Assembly (NCBI RefSeq): GCF_008727865.1
Contig: NZ_VTWU01000002.1
Span: 620,001-684,000, forward strand
Source: Hymenobacter busanensis
GTDB lineage: Bacteria > Bacteroidota > Bacteroidia > Cytophagales > Hymenobacteraceae
Reading direction: 5' to 3'
DNA length: 64,000 nt
The notes below the pieces were generated by a model. The model did not search any database and was not told the DNA's origin. It worked only from the letters and a program-made list of their open reading frames with translations. Positions within the stretch are counted from its first letter, which is position 1; every line of letters begins with the position of its first letter. This document shows, piece after piece, positions 24,769-33,362 of this stretch. A program made the translations under genes and the position numbers.

Positions 24769-25398
24769 TTAGAGTCCGTGTTGCTTGGCCAGCTCGAGCA
24801 ATTTTTTGCGCGCCCGGCTGTACTGCGACTTGGAGGTGGACTCGGTGATGTTCATGATGCCGGCAATTTCGCCGTGGTCGTAGCCCTCCAGCAGGTAGAG
24901 CGTGAGTACCACGCGGTAGCCGTCGGGCAGGTCCTGAATGCAGCGGCGCAGCACGTCGGCGCGCCACTGTACGTCGTCGGCCTCGCCCGGGGTTACGGGT
25001 TCATCGGCGCCGGCGCCGTCGTGCTGCTCGGCCAGCGGCACCAGCTGCAGACGCCGGTTGCGCAGGCAGTTGATGCTTTTGTTGATGACGATACGCTTGA
25101 GCCAGGAGCCGAACGAGGAGTCGCCTTTGTAGGTGTGCAGCTCGCGAAAGGCGCTCAGGAAAGATTCCTGCAGCACGTCCTCGGCCTCGGCGTAGTCGCC
25201 GGTGATGCGCAACGAGGCGTTGAACATGGCTTTGGCGTAGCGCTTGTAAATCTCAGCCTGGGCACGCCGGTCGCCCAAGCGGCAGCGCTCCACCAGCGGA
25301 GCATTGATGTCTACGTAAGCAACGGCTTCCATGGGCACAGCAGGTTGGGTCGGGCTTTCGGGGTGATGAGCAGAGGGCGGTGGATAAAGTTCGGTCAT
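24769..25398 (-). CDS. ECF-type RNA polymerase sigma factor
   Basis: A 209-residue sigma-70 family ECF factor. Region 2 is clear (YAKAMFNASLRITGDYAEAEDVLQESFLSAF, with the -10-binding DAEDV-like segment AEAEDVLQE) and region 4 ends the protein (LPDGYRVVLTLYLLEGYDHGEIAGIMNITEST). An N-terminal tail of about 30 residues is rich in Pro and likely flexible. It heads a three-gene operon with the anti-sigma-like and DUF4097 genes (91 bp to the next gene), the usual layout in which the factor controls its own operon in response to envelope stress. Start at ATG 25398; a later Met (MEAVAYVD) is also possible. Confidence 0.92.
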   Translation of the reverse strand: MTELYPPPSAHHPESPTQPAVPMEAVAYVDINAPLVERCRLGDRRAQAEIYKRYAKAMFNASLRITGDYAEAEDVLQESFLSAFRELHTYKGDSSFGSWLKRIVINKSINCLRNRRLQLVPLAEQHDGAGADEPVTPGEADDVQWRADVLRRCIQDLPDGYRVVLTLYLLEGYDHGEIAGIMNITESTSKSQYSRARKKLLELAKQHGL

Positions 25399-25505
25399 CG
25401 GCTGCACATTTGCCACGCTCTCGAATCATTTACAGGAGAAAGACCCGGCCCGCTTGCCAGAGGTTGCACCCGGCGCAGAGGTTGTGGGGCATGCCAAGGT
25501 GCATG

Positions 25506-25534
25506 TTTCAATTGGAACCCAGCCGTTAGTTTTG
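25506..25534 (+). promoter_or_regulatory. Bacteroidota-type promoter of the lipoprotein gene
   Basis: TTTC at 25506-25509 and TAGTTTTG at 25527-25534, spaced 17 nt. The second box fits the -7 consensus TAnnTTTG exactly, and the first differs from TTTG at one base. The box ends about 42 bp before the ATG at 25577. Confidence 0.5.
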
Positions 25535-25576
25535 TTACCGGAACCTAGCGCGTCCTTTCTTCTTTTATCTCTTGTT

Positions 25577-26107
25577 ATGCACATCACTACTTGGCTGCTG
25601 GCGGCCGCAACCGTGGCCACGCTCACCACTTGCCGCAAGGTCGATTTCGGCCCCGACCCGAGCATTGCCTACCGCGACCAGCGGAACGTTCCCTTCGGAG
25701 GTGATGATTCGGACTGGAAAGCCGACGGCGACTGGAAGAAGGTGGAGCGGAAGCTGTTCGACGACTTGTCGGTACAGGTCGACGGCGCGGGGGCGGGCGG
25801 GTACCGGAGCATGAGCTTGTTTCCGAACCCGATAGCCCCGGCCGAGCGGCGAGCCACGCTCTACACCAACCTGCAGAACGCCAACCCGCTGCACTTGCGG
25901 CTGGTGATGGTGGACAAGAAGTACCGCAAGGTGGCCACGCAAAGTGCGGAGGTGACACCCAACAGCCGCAACGACTACAAGCTGGTGCTCGACTTTCCGG
26001 CCGATAAGTTCAAGCAGGACGAGCTGTACCGCATCTACTATGTTTTCTACGACGACCAGGGCCTGCGCTTCAAAGGCCACGGCGACTTTCTCATCAAAGA
26101 CCAATAA
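25577..26107 (+). CDS. Putative lipoprotein, function unknown
   Basis: A 176-residue exported protein. The N-terminus MHITTWLLAAATVATLTTC ends in a possible lipobox Cys19, though TTC departs from the LAGC consensus. The mature part is polar with a strand-rich pattern (SLFPNPIAPAERRATLYTNL, then LRLVMVDKKYRKVATQSAEV, then ELYRIYYVFYDDQGLRFKGHGDF), suggesting a small beta-sandwich. I do not recognise the family. It is divergent from the ECF sigma operon and could be one of its targets. The ATG at 25577 is chosen because the signal sequence begins there and a promoter box lies 42 bp upstream. Confidence 0.65.
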   Translation: MHITTWLLAAATVATLTTCRKVDFGPDPSIAYRDQRNVPFGGDDSDWKADGDWKKVERKLFDDLSVQVDGAGAGGYRSMSLFPNPIAPAERRATLYTNLQNANPLHLRLVMVDKKYRKVATQSAEVTPNSRNDYKLVLDFPADKFKQDELYRIYYVFYDDQGLRFKGHGDFLIKDQ

Positions 26108-26108
26108 A

Positions 26109-26150
26109 GCAAAACGGGCCGTTTCCTGCGCAGGAAACGGCCCGTTTTGC
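26109..26150. terminator. Bidirectional terminator, perfect 42-nt palindrome
   Basis: 21-bp arms 26109-26129 and 26130-26150 abut with no spacer, so the central four or so bases form the loop. It lies between the convergent lipoprotein and ALDH genes, with A-run and T-run in the arms. Confidence 0.8.
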
Positions 26151-26167
26151 GTTGGCAACGCCTCGGC

Positions 26168-27766
26168 TTAGATGTCGAACTTGATGCCCTGCGCCAGGGG
26201 CAGCTGCGTCGAGTAGTTGATGGTGTTGGTCTGGCGGCGCATGTAGATTTTCCACGCGTCGGAGCCCGATTCGCGGCCGCCGCCGGTTTCCTTCTCGCCG
26301 CCAAACGCACCGCCGATTTCGGCACCCGAGGTGCCGATGTTCACGTTGGCAATGCCGCAGTCGGAGCCCGTGGCCGACAGGAATGCCTCGGCTTCGCGCA
26401 TGTTCAGGGTAAAGATGCTCGACGAGAGGCCCTGGCGCACGCCGTTCTGCAGGTCGATGGCGTTTTCCACCGCGCCCGAGTACTTGATCAGGTACAGGAT
26501 GGGCGCAAAGGTTTCTTCCTGCACGGTGTGGTACTCGTTCTTGGCTTCCACCAAGGCGGGCTGCACGTAGGTGCCGGTTTCGTAGCCGGCGCCGCTCAGT
26601 ACCTGGCCGCCGGTGAGCAGCGTGCCGCCTTCGGCCTGCACAGCCTCCAGGGCTTTCGTGAACGACTGCACCGCGTCGGTGTCGATGAGAGGGCCCACTA
26701 GGTTGCCGTCCTGCAGCGGGTGGCCGATGGGCAGCTTGGGGTAGGCTGCGAGCAGGCGCTGCTTCACGTCGTCGTAAATCGAGTCGTGAATGATGAGGCG
26801 GCGCGTGGTGGTGCAGCGCTGGCCAGCGGTGCCCACGGCCCCGAACAGCACGGCGCGGATGGCAATGTCGAGGTCGGCGTGCTCGGTGAGGATGATGGCG
26901 TTGTTGCCGCCCAGCTCCAGCAAGGCCTTGCCGAGGCGGGCACCTACTACTTCGCCCACTTTCTTGCCCATGCGCGTCGAGCCCGTGGCCGACACCAGCG
27001 GCACGCGCATATCGGCGGCCATTTTAGCGCCAATCTCGGCGTCGCCGATGATGACGTTGAAGATGCCTTCGGGCAGCTCGTTTTCAGCCAGTACATCCTT
27101 GATGATGTGCTGCACGGCCACGGCCACCAGCGGGGTCTTCTCCGAGGGCTTCCAGATGCTCACGTCGCCGCACACGGCGGCCAGCATGGCGTTCCAGCTC
27201 CACACGGCCACCGGGAAGTTGAAGGCCGAAATGATGCCCACCAGGCCCAGCGGGTGGTACTGCTCGTACATGCGGTGCGCCGGGCGCTCCGAGTGCATCG
27301 TCAGGCCGTGCAGCTGGCGCGAGAGGCCCACTGCAAAGTCGCAGATGTCAATCATTTCCTGCACTTCGCCGAGGCCTTCCTGCAGGATTTTGCCCATCTC
27401 GTAGCTCACCAGCTTGCCCAGGTCGTCTTTGTACTCGCGCAGCTTGTTGCCAATCTGGCGCACGATTTCGCCGCGCTTGGGCGCCGGCACCAGCCGCCAG
27501 GTTTTGAAGGCTTCTTCGGCCTTGCGCACCACCTGCTCGTAGTCGTCGGCGGTGGCCAGGGCTACCGTGGCAATGCGCTTGCCGTCGGTGGGCGACGAAA
27601 TGGTGCGGGTGTTCGTGTTGCCTTCGCCGCCCCACTGCAGGCCCGTGCTAAAGGCCGGGTTGTGGTCCTGAATGCCAAGCTGGCGCAACACCTGCCGAAT
27701 GCCGTGGTGGTCGTGGTCGGTTATGTCGGTGCCAGTGGCGGTGGCTTCTTCGATGGCTAATTTCAT
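26168..27766 (-). CDS. Aldehyde dehydrogenase, ALDH7 (aminoadipate-semialdehyde) type
   Basis: A 532-residue NAD(P)-dependent aldehyde dehydrogenase. The catalytic Cys318 is in GTAGQRCTTTRR and Glu284 in LLELGGNNA; the cofactor region reads FPVAVWSWNAMLA and WKPSEKTPL. The sequence pattern, notably ISAFNFPVAVWSWN and the GTAGQRCTT motif, fits the ALDH7 group, whose members oxidise alpha-aminoadipate semialdehyde / piperideine-6-carboxylate in lysine breakdown. No other lysine-pathway gene is adjacent, so the substrate is inferred from subfamily only. The N-terminal ~25 residues, with DHDHHG, are not conserved. It stands alone between terminators. Confidence 0.9.
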   Translation of the reverse strand: MKLAIEEATATGTDITDHDHHGIRQVLRQLGIQDHNPAFSTGLQWGGEGNTNTRTISSPTDGKRIATVALATADDYEQVVRKAEEAFKTWRLVPAPKRGEIVRQIGNKLREYKDDLGKLVSYEMGKILQEGLGEVQEMIDICDFAVGLSRQLHGLTMHSERPAHRMYEQYHPLGLVGIISAFNFPVAVWSWNAMLAAVCGDVSIWKPSEKTPLVAVAVQHIIKDVLAENELPEGIFNVIIGDAEIGAKMAADMRVPLVSATGSTRMGKKVGEVVGARLGKALLELGGNNAIILTEHADLDIAIRAVLFGAVGTAGQRCTTTRRLIIHDSIYDDVKQRLLAAYPKLPIGHPLQDGNLVGPLIDTDAVQSFTKALEAVQAEGGTLLTGGQVLSGAGYETGTYVQPALVEAKNEYHTVQEETFAPILYLIKYSGAVENAIDLQNGVRQGLSSSIFTLNMREAEAFLSATGSDCGIANVNIGTSGAEIGGAFGGEKETGGGRESGSDAWKIYMRRQTNTINYSTQLPLAQGIKFDI

Positions 27767-27950
27767 GCGTGGGAAAGGGTTAGGTGCGGCCCCGCCGCGG
27801 GTGAGGTTCAGACGGCAAAGCTAAGAAATACCGCCGGGCGCCATGGCAAAACCTACCGTTGAAACAGCCGGCAGCCTCATCCGGCCAACGCGGCTTCGCT
27901 GCCGCCGCACATACCGTAACTTGCAGCCTCTATTTCTGCTGGCAAGCGGT

Positions 27951-28376
27951 ATGTTCATTTTTACGACCGATTATTTACAACTCGCCCACGGTCCCGAACC
28001 GGATATTCTGGTGGGTACGTGGCTGCGCTTCGTAACCTTGGCCGAGCTGCAAGCCGGCTACGAGGCCGTGCGCGACGCCGGTGTGCGGTTTCGGGCCCCG
28101 CGTTGGCTCATGGATTTGCAGCACCGCCAATTGCCCCTGCCGACTGAGTACGGCCACTGGCTGCACGATTTGTTTCTGCCAAGCCTCTATGCGCACTTTG
28201 CCGAGCCGGTACGCATGGCCTGCCTCATGTCGGCCGCACAGTTTACGGACGTGTGGCAAAACCCCGTCAGCACCGCCAACGCCCAGCTGCTCACGCATCC
28301 GGAGCGCCCTTTTCACCTGGCCTTGTTCACCAACGAAAGCGAAGCCCTACAGTGGCTGACGCAGGAAACCGTTTAG
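27951..28376 (+). CDS. STAS/SpoIIAA-like protein, function unknown
   Basis: A 141-residue soluble protein starting MFIFTTDYLQLAHG. A first strand, a Trp-containing segment (VGTWLRFVTLAELQAGYEAV), a second strand ending WLMDLQHRQLP, then a long helix and RMACLMSA match the layout of SpoIIAA/STAS-like proteins that occur in many copies in Hymenobacter-type genomes. Those are thought to be signalling adaptors, but none has a known role to my knowledge. An in-frame upstream stretch (27843-27950) is rejected as it overlaps the promoter region of the divergent ALDH gene. Confidence 0.45.
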   Translation: MFIFTTDYLQLAHGPEPDILVGTWLRFVTLAELQAGYEAVRDAGVRFRAPRWLMDLQHRQLPLPTEYGHWLHDLFLPSLYAHFAEPVRMACLMSAAQFTDVWQNPVSTANAQLLTHPERPFHLALFTNESEALQWLTQETV

Positions 28377-28398
28377 CTCCCGTCTCATATTGGGCAAC

Positions 28399-28433
28399 AA
28401 AAAAGCCCTTGCCGGTGCGGCAAGGGCTTTTTT
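28399..28433. terminator. Bidirectional terminator
   Basis: Perfect 15-bp stem (28399-28413 with 28419-28433), loop GGTGC, A6 on the left and T6 on the right, between the STAS-like and HtrA genes. Confidence 0.9.
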
Positions 28434-28451
28434 GTTTGATTGGCTAGCTGA

Positions 28452-29951
28452 TTAGTCTACCTGCCCAATTGGGTAGTAGGCTTTGCGGCCGTCGGGGTAT
28501 ACGCCCTCCACCAGCGCCCCTTGGTTGCCCTTGGCGGCCTCGAGGTAGCGTTTCACGTCCTGCGGCTTGGTCACCTTGTTCTTGTCGATGCGGGTGATGA
28601 TGAAGCCGTCGGCAATGCCGGTTTCGCGGAAGTTGGAGCCGCGCACGCCCGAAATCTTCGCGCCGCCGTCGAGGTCAAGCTTGTTGGCTTCCTGGCGGCT
28701 GAGCGGGGCAAACTTGGCGCCTTCGTACTCCACGGCCGCGCCGGTTTCCTCGCGCACAATGTCGGTGGTGCCGGTGGCGTTGCGCAGGGTGGCGGTAGCG
28801 GTGCGGGTATCCCCGTCGCGCAGGTAACTCACCTTAATCTTGTCGCCAGGGCGGAACCGGGCCACTTGCTCCTGCAGCTGCGAGGCGGTGTTCACCTTCA
28901 CCCCGTTGATTTCGGTAATGACGTCGCCTTCCTTCAGGCCGGCGTCGGCGGCAGCACTGGTTTTGCCCATGCCCACCACGTACACGCCGTCGAGGTTTTT
29001 CAGCTTTTTCTCCGAAGCCAGCGTGGCGTCCACTTCGCGGATGTTTACGCCCAGCAGGGCGCGCTGCACCACTTTGTACTTCAGTAGGTCGTCGACCACC
29101 TTGCTCACAATGGAGCTGGGCACAGCAAACGAGTAGCCTTCAAACGAGCCCGAGCGCGAGGCAATGGCCGAGTTGATGCCGATCAGGTCACCGTTCAGGT
29201 TTACCAGCGCGCCGCCCGAGTTGCCGGGGTTTACCACGGCGTCGGTTTGCAGAAACGACTCGATGCCCATGCCTTCACGGTCGCGCAGGATGTTGATGTT
29301 GCGCCCTTTGGCCGAAATGATGCCGGCGGTAACGGTCGAGTTCAGGTTGAAGGGGTTGCCCACGGCCAGCACCCACTCCCCTACTTTCACGTTGTCGGAG
29401 TTGCCGTAGCGCACGTAGGGCAGGTTGTCGGCGTCGACTTTGAGCAGGGCCAGGTCGGTGTTGGGGTCGGTGCCCACGAGCGTGGCGCTGTACTTGCGCT
29501 TGTCGTCGAGCACGACTTCAATCTTGTCGGCCTTGTCGATGACGTGGTTGTTGGTCACGATGTAGCCGTTGGCGGCAATGACCACGCCCGAGCCCGAGCC
29601 TTGCTGCGGCCCCGACTGGCCGCGGAAGCCGTCGGCATCGTCGCCGAAGAACTGGCGCAGGAACGGGTCCATCCGAATGGCGTCGTTCTGCGACATTTTC
29701 GGCGCGTACTCGGTCATCACGTGCACCACCGCCGGCGTTACGGCCGAGGCCGCCGCCACGAAGTTCAGCCCCTCGGGTACGGCGTACGTGGAGCTGCGCA
29801 GGGCGCTGGTGTAACGCACGTTCGGGTCGGTGGCTACCGCCTGGGGCTCGGCCGTACGGGCGGGCTCCAGCAGCTTGTACCCACCAACGGCGACGCTGCC
29901 GCCCAGAACGGCGGAGGCCATTAGGCCGAGCATCATTTGTTTGGCTTGCAT
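28452..29951 (-). CDS. DegP/HtrA-family (Do) serine protease
   Basis: A 499-residue periplasmic protease and chaperone for misfolded envelope proteins. An N-terminal hydrophobic segment (MMLGLMASAVLGGSVAVGGY) is a signal anchor or signal peptide. The trypsin-like domain has His136 (TNNHVID), Asp166 (NTDLALLKV) and Ser245 (NPGNSGGALV). Two PDZ domains follow at about 315-400 and 410-495, the first with LKEGDVITEINGVKV. Start at ATG 29951; a longer in-frame extension to 30113 lacks protein character. It is on the same strand as Hsp20 but separated from it by a terminator. Confidence 0.93.
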   Translation of the reverse strand: MQAKQMMLGLMASAVLGGSVAVGGYKLLEPARTAEPQAVATDPNVRYTSALRSSTYAVPEGLNFVAAASAVTPAVVHVMTEYAPKMSQNDAIRMDPFLRQFFGDDADGFRGQSGPQQGSGSGVVIAANGYIVTNNHVIDKADKIEVVLDDKRKYSATLVGTDPNTDLALLKVDADNLPYVRYGNSDNVKVGEWVLAVGNPFNLNSTVTAGIISAKGRNINILRDREGMGIESFLQTDAVVNPGNSGGALVNLNGDLIGINSAIASRSGSFEGYSFAVPSSIVSKVVDDLLKYKVVQRALLGVNIREVDATLASEKKLKNLDGVYVVGMGKTSAAADAGLKEGDVITEINGVKVNTASQLQEQVARFRPGDKIKVSYLRDGDTRTATATLRNATGTTDIVREETGAAVEYEGAKFAPLSRQEANKLDLDGGAKISGVRGSNFRETGIADGFIITRIDKNKVTKPQDVKRYLEAAKGNQGALVEGVYPDGRKAYYPIGQVD

Positions 29952-30113
29952 GGGTAGGAAAGGGGTAATGTGGGTTGGTAGTTCGGAATCTAAAATACGA
30001 AAGCCGCGTGAGGATGCTATGAAAAAATCTTCCGCGGTTTCGGGGGTGCGCCTTCTAACGCCAGATACCCCGGCGCCAGTATAGGGTTGCATAGCTATAA
30101 CCGCAAGCGGCAC

Positions 30114-30144
30114 AAAAAAGGCACCAACAAGCGGTGCCTTTTTT
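30114..30144. terminator. Intrinsic terminator between Hsp20 and HtrA
   Basis: Perfect 12-bp stem (30114-30125 with 30133-30144), A6 and T6 tracts, 7-nt loop. Read on the minus strand it ends the Hsp20 transcript. Confidence 0.85.
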
Positions 30145-30160
30145 GTTGGGGAAGGGCCGC

Positions 30161-30607
30161 TTAGCGCACCTCGATCTGGAAACGGGCGGTCTTGTCGGCG
30201 TCGTAGGGCAGCACGAGGCGCAGCACGCCATCGGTCAGTTCGGCCTCTACGGCTTTGGCGTTGACGTTGTCGGGCAGGCGGAACTGGCGCGAGAACGAGC
30301 CGTAGCTCGACTCCATACGGCGCAGTTTCGGAGCGTTTTCGCCTTCGGCAACCGGGGCTTTCCGCTCGCCGCTCACGGTGAGGGTGCCTTGCTGCACGTC
30401 AATGGTCAGCGAGTCTTTGGGTACGCCGGGCAGCGTAAGCAGCAGCTCGTAGCCGTTGGCGGTTTCCAGCACGTCGGCGGCGGGCACAAAGCCTTCGGCC
30501 GGCCGGTTCACGCCGGGCAGCGTTTCGCTCAGCAGCTGGTTGAACATGGCATTGAAAGCCCGCGACGGACGCAGGGCCGAGTTCGGGGTGGTCATCAAAG
30601 TTGCCAT
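30161..30607 (-). CDS. Hsp20/alpha-crystallin small heat-shock protein
   Basis: A 148-residue ATP-independent chaperone that holds unfolding proteins. The alpha-crystallin domain spans about 45-140: ADVLETANGYELLLTLPGV, the strand LTIDVQQGTLTVSGERK, then the FSRQFRLPDNV motif with the ELTDGVLRLVLP segment that ends in the conserved GVL. The N-terminal arm (RAFNAMFNQLLSETL) is typical. The usual C-terminal I-x-I anchor is only loosely met by FQIEVR. It has its own promoter region, which is AT-rich and carries a small inverted repeat at 30648-30666. Confidence 0.92.
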   Translation of the reverse strand: MATLMTTPNSALRPSRAFNAMFNQLLSETLPGVNRPAEGFVPAADVLETANGYELLLTLPGVPKDSLTIDVQQGTLTVSGERKAPVAEGENAPKLRRMESSYGSFSRQFRLPDNVNAKAVEAELTDGVLRLVLPYDADKTARFQIEVR

Positions 30608-30647
30608 TGTAGTAAGGATGAAAGTGGGTTCAGAATCAGGAGTTGAA

Positions 30648-30666
30648 TGTCAGTTTCTGGCTGACA
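30648..30666. promoter_or_regulatory. Inverted repeat upstream of Hsp20
   Basis: TGTCAG (30648-30653), 7-nt spacer, CTGACA (30661-30666), about 41 bp upstream of the Hsp20 start. It might be an operator for heat-shock control; it is not a CIRCE element. Confidence 0.3.
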
Positions 30667-30811
30667 CATTTCCCTTTTAGTAAAATCTGTACCAATCACT
30701 TTTCAATGACAAAATGACAATTTATCAACTTGCATTACGGACAACCTGTATGCAACCGATTAGTGAAAGCGTCAACAAAGAGCCGAACGGCGCTTTTCAA
30801 CCAAGCAGCTA

Positions 30812-30830
30812 TTCAGACATAATGTCTGAA
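30812..30830. promoter_or_regulatory. 19-bp palindrome after outer-membrane barrel gene
   Basis: TTCAGACAT (30812-30820), one central base, ATGTCTGAA (30822-30830). It lies 7 bp beyond the minus-strand stop at 30837 and about 205 bp upstream of the Hsp20 start. Without a loop of normal size or a T-run it looks more like a protein-binding site than a terminator. Confidence 0.3.
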
Positions 30831-30836
30831 CGCGTT

Positions 30837-31628
30837 TTAATGCTGCGTCGGTAGCTGCACGCGCTCAAACGCATTCTGCCCTTCGAAGAGCGTAAAGCGC
30901 AGGTCCAGGCCTACGACGGGCGTAATAAGGTTGCGCCTGCCGCCGGAAATGGTGATGTTCCCGTTGAGGTCGAACTGCGGCTGGGTGATAAAGTAGTCGG
31001 ACTGGCGCAGGAAGTAGGGCGTCAGGTCCACGTGGTCGGACAGGCGGATGCCCACCTCCGCCCGCAAGCGCGTCTGGTCGATTGTTCGCTCATTGGGCTG
31101 CTCGTCGGGCGGCTGAATGCGCAACACAGTGCCGGCATCGAAGGCCAGGCGCGGGCGCAGAGCTAGGCGGCCGACGGTGAAGCTGCGGTAAGCATCGAAG
31201 CGCAGGCGGGCCAGCCCTTCTTTGCGGGCCGGCGCTTTGCGGAAGGCATATTCCAGGCTCAGCCGCTGGCCGAAGGTGATGCCGCCTAGGTCGCCGCGGT
31301 GGCGCAACAGGCCTTCGGGCAAGAGCAAATTGGTGCCGGGCTCGTGCTGGTAGCGCACATTGGCCCCGATGCTCCAATGGTCAGACAAAAAATGCTCGTA
31401 GCCGCCCAGCGCGTGGTATTGGTAGAACGGGCCGGCCTGGTTGATGTCGTTGTCGGTGCTGCGCTGCCCGTGCAGGGCCAGCCAGAAATAGTCGCCGCTT
31501 TGGCGGGCCAGTTCCAGCTGCACTTCGGGCCAGAGTGCCGTGGGGTTGGTGGCGCGGCGCTGGGCCGTGGCTTCGTGACCGAGCACCGCCACACAAGCCA
31601 AAACGGGAAAAATCGTCCAGAATTTCAT
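30837..31628 (-). CDS. Outer-membrane beta-barrel protein (DUF2490-like)
   Basis: A 263-residue protein with a signal peptide (MKFWTIFPVLACVAVLG, cleaved near ATAQRR) followed by amphipathic strands typical of a small outer-membrane barrel (WPEVQLELA, WSIGANVRYQHEP, FGQRLSLEYAF, RLRFDAYRSF, LRPRLAFDAG, VGLDLRFTLF). The spacing and the final LDLRFTLF strand resemble DUF2490 proteins, a family without a known function. The start is taken at ATG 31628; a further Met seven codons upstream is possible. It sits 57 bp after the M20 amidohydrolase gene on the same strand. Confidence 0.65.
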   Translation of the reverse strand: MKFWTIFPVLACVAVLGHEATAQRRATNPTALWPEVQLELARQSGDYFWLALHGQRSTDNDINQAGPFYQYHALGGYEHFLSDHWSIGANVRYQHEPGTNLLLPEGLLRHRGDLGGITFGQRLSLEYAFRKAPARKEGLARLRFDAYRSFTVGRLALRPRLAFDAGTVLRIQPPDEQPNERTIDQTRLRAEVGIRLSDHVDLTPYFLRQSDYFITQPQFDLNGNITISGGRRNLITPVVGLDLRFTLFEGQNAFERVQLPTQH

Positions 31629-31685
31629 CGTAGAAACAAACAGTTGCACGCGTAAATATTACCTCCTGTGGCCGCCAGCTGTGGT

Positions 31686-32876
31686 TTATTCCGCCGCCAG
31701 CTCCTGCAGGGCCAGCCACGCCATCAGGCCGGGGCCGGTTTCGAGGGCCGCGTGGTCGATGTCGAAGGTGGGCGTGTGGACCGACGAGGCGAAACGGCCG
31801 TCGGCGGCGCGGGTACCGAGGCGGTAGAAGCACGAGGGCGCGGCCTGCGAAAAGTAGGCGAAGTCTTCAGCGGCCATCCACTGGTCGAGCTCCACCACGT
31901 TGTCGGCACCGAGGTACGTTTCGGCGGCGGCCTTGGTGCGGGCGGTGGTGGCTTCGTCGTTTTCGAGGCAGGGGTAGCCGTTGCGAATTTCCAGCTCGCA
32001 CTCGGCGCCCATCGAGGCGGCCAGCCCTTCGCAGAGCTGGCGCAGGTGCTGGTGGGCTTCCTGGCGCCACTGCTCGTTCATGGTCCGGAACGTGCCTTCG
32101 ATATAAACTTCGTTGGGAATGACGTTAGTAGCGCCGTTGGCTATGACTTTGCCAAACGACAGCACCGAGGGCATTTTGGGATTGGCGCGGCGGCTCACAA
32201 TCTGCTGCGCGGCCACAATGAGGTGTGCCGCCACCAGCACCGGGTCGAGGTTTTGCTCGGGCATGGCGCCGTGCCCGCCCTTGCCGCGCACGGTCAGGTA
32301 CAGCTCGTCGGTGCTGGCCATGTAGCGCCCGGCCCGAATGCCGATTTTGCCGGCCGGCAACTGCGGAAACACGTGCTGGCCCAGCACGCTCTGCGGCGCG
32401 GGATTTTCGAGCACCCCTTCCCGAATCATGACCGACGCGCCGCCAGGCAACCGCTCTTCGCCGGGCTGAAACATGAGCTTGACAGTGCCCTCGAACTCGT
32501 TGCGCAGCTGCACCAGAATGCGCGCCGCGCCCAGCAGCGACGAAGTGTGTACGTCGTGGCCGCAGGCGTGCATCACGCCGGGGTTTTGGGAGCGGTAGGG
32601 CACCTCGTTCTGCTCCTGAATGGGCAGCGCGTCCATGTCGGCGCGCAGGGCCACGGCGCGGCGACCGGGGTTGCGGCCTTCGATAAGGGCCACCAAGCCG
32701 GTGCCCGCAATGGGCTGCGGCTTCAGGCCGAGGCTTTCGAGCTGCTGCTTTACGAATGCCACGGTTTCGTGCTCTTCAAACGACAGCTCGGGATGAGCGT
32801 GCAAATGGTGACGCAGGGCCACCACGTCGGCGGCCTGGGCAGCGGCTAGTTCTCGGATGCGTTCGGGCTGAATCAC
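31686..32876 (-). CDS. M20-family metallo-amidohydrolase (N-acyl-amino-acid hydrolase type)
   Basis: A 396-residue cytoplasmic enzyme of peptidase family M20 (subfamily D), which removes acyl groups from amino acids or splits related amides with a pair of metal ions. Family motifs are the N-terminal HAHPELSFEEHET, the metal site MHACGHDVHTSSLLGAA, then GGHGAMP (dimerisation domain) and a later AAEDFAYFSQAAPSCFYRLG that provides another ligand region. Length is typical. The exact substrate (N-acetylamino acids, hippurate, auxin-like conjugates) cannot be read from the sequence. Start at ATG 32876. Confidence 0.9.
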   Translation of the reverse strand: MIQPERIRELAAAQAADVVALRHHLHAHPELSFEEHETVAFVKQQLESLGLKPQPIAGTGLVALIEGRNPGRRAVALRADMDALPIQEQNEVPYRSQNPGVMHACGHDVHTSSLLGAARILVQLRNEFEGTVKLMFQPGEERLPGGASVMIREGVLENPAPQSVLGQHVFPQLPAGKIGIRAGRYMASTDELYLTVRGKGGHGAMPEQNLDPVLVAAHLIVAAQQIVSRRANPKMPSVLSFGKVIANGATNVIPNEVYIEGTFRTMNEQWRQEAHQHLRQLCEGLAASMGAECELEIRNGYPCLENDEATTARTKAAAETYLGADNVVELDQWMAAEDFAYFSQAAPSCFYRLGTRAADGRFASSVHTPTFDIDHAALETGPGLMAWLALQELAAE

Positions 32877-32963
32877 GGATTCGGGCGAATTAGGCGGATT
32901 TATCGGATTTCGTAGACGGCGCGGCGCTTCGGGCGGGGCTTAGCCAAAGGTGCGCTTTCCCAC

Positions 32964-33359
32964 TCACTCAAACAGCACGCTCAGGTGCGGACGGGTGGCC
33001 ACCGTCATGTGGCGGCCGTAGGCGTTGGGGCTGAAGGCGGCTTCCAGCTGCTCTTCGCTCGACGCGAGGCGGCTCACCAGCACGCAGTCGTGGAAAGCGA
33101 GGTACTCGCCGCCCTTGTCGTTGTTGTAGCGGATGCGGCCGCGCACGGCCACCGTCAGATCGAGCAGCGCGGCCTCGGTGGCAGCTTGCACCAGCGTCAC
33201 GTCCACCAAGCCGTGGTGAGGCCAGAGCGAGAGCAGCAGCACGAGGCCCTCGTGGCGCAGGCGGTAGTGCAGGCTGCCGTCAGCGCCTTCGGTGGGAATG
33301 GTTTCCACACCCTGCAGCAAATCCAGCTCGTCCCACTGCAACTCCCGGATGAGCGGCAT
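32964..33359 (-). CDS. Hypothetical protein in the deoC operon
   Basis: A 131-residue soluble protein starting MPLIRELQWDELDLLQGV. It shows a strand-helix mix (HYRLRHEGLVLLLSLWPHHGLVDVTLVQ, then GGEYLAFHDCVLVSRLASSEEQLE) but no motif I recognise and no signal peptide. It starts 3 bp after the stop of the SPOR-domain lipoprotein gene on the same strand, so the two are almost surely on one transcript with deoC. No function can be proposed. Confidence 0.7.
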   Translation of the reverse strand: MPLIRELQWDELDLLQGVETIPTEGADGSLHYRLRHEGLVLLLSLWPHHGLVDVTLVQAATEAALLDLTVAVRGRIRYNNDKGGEYLAFHDCVLVSRLASSEEQLEAAFSPNAYGRHMTVATRPHLSVLFE

Positions 33360-33362
33360 CGG

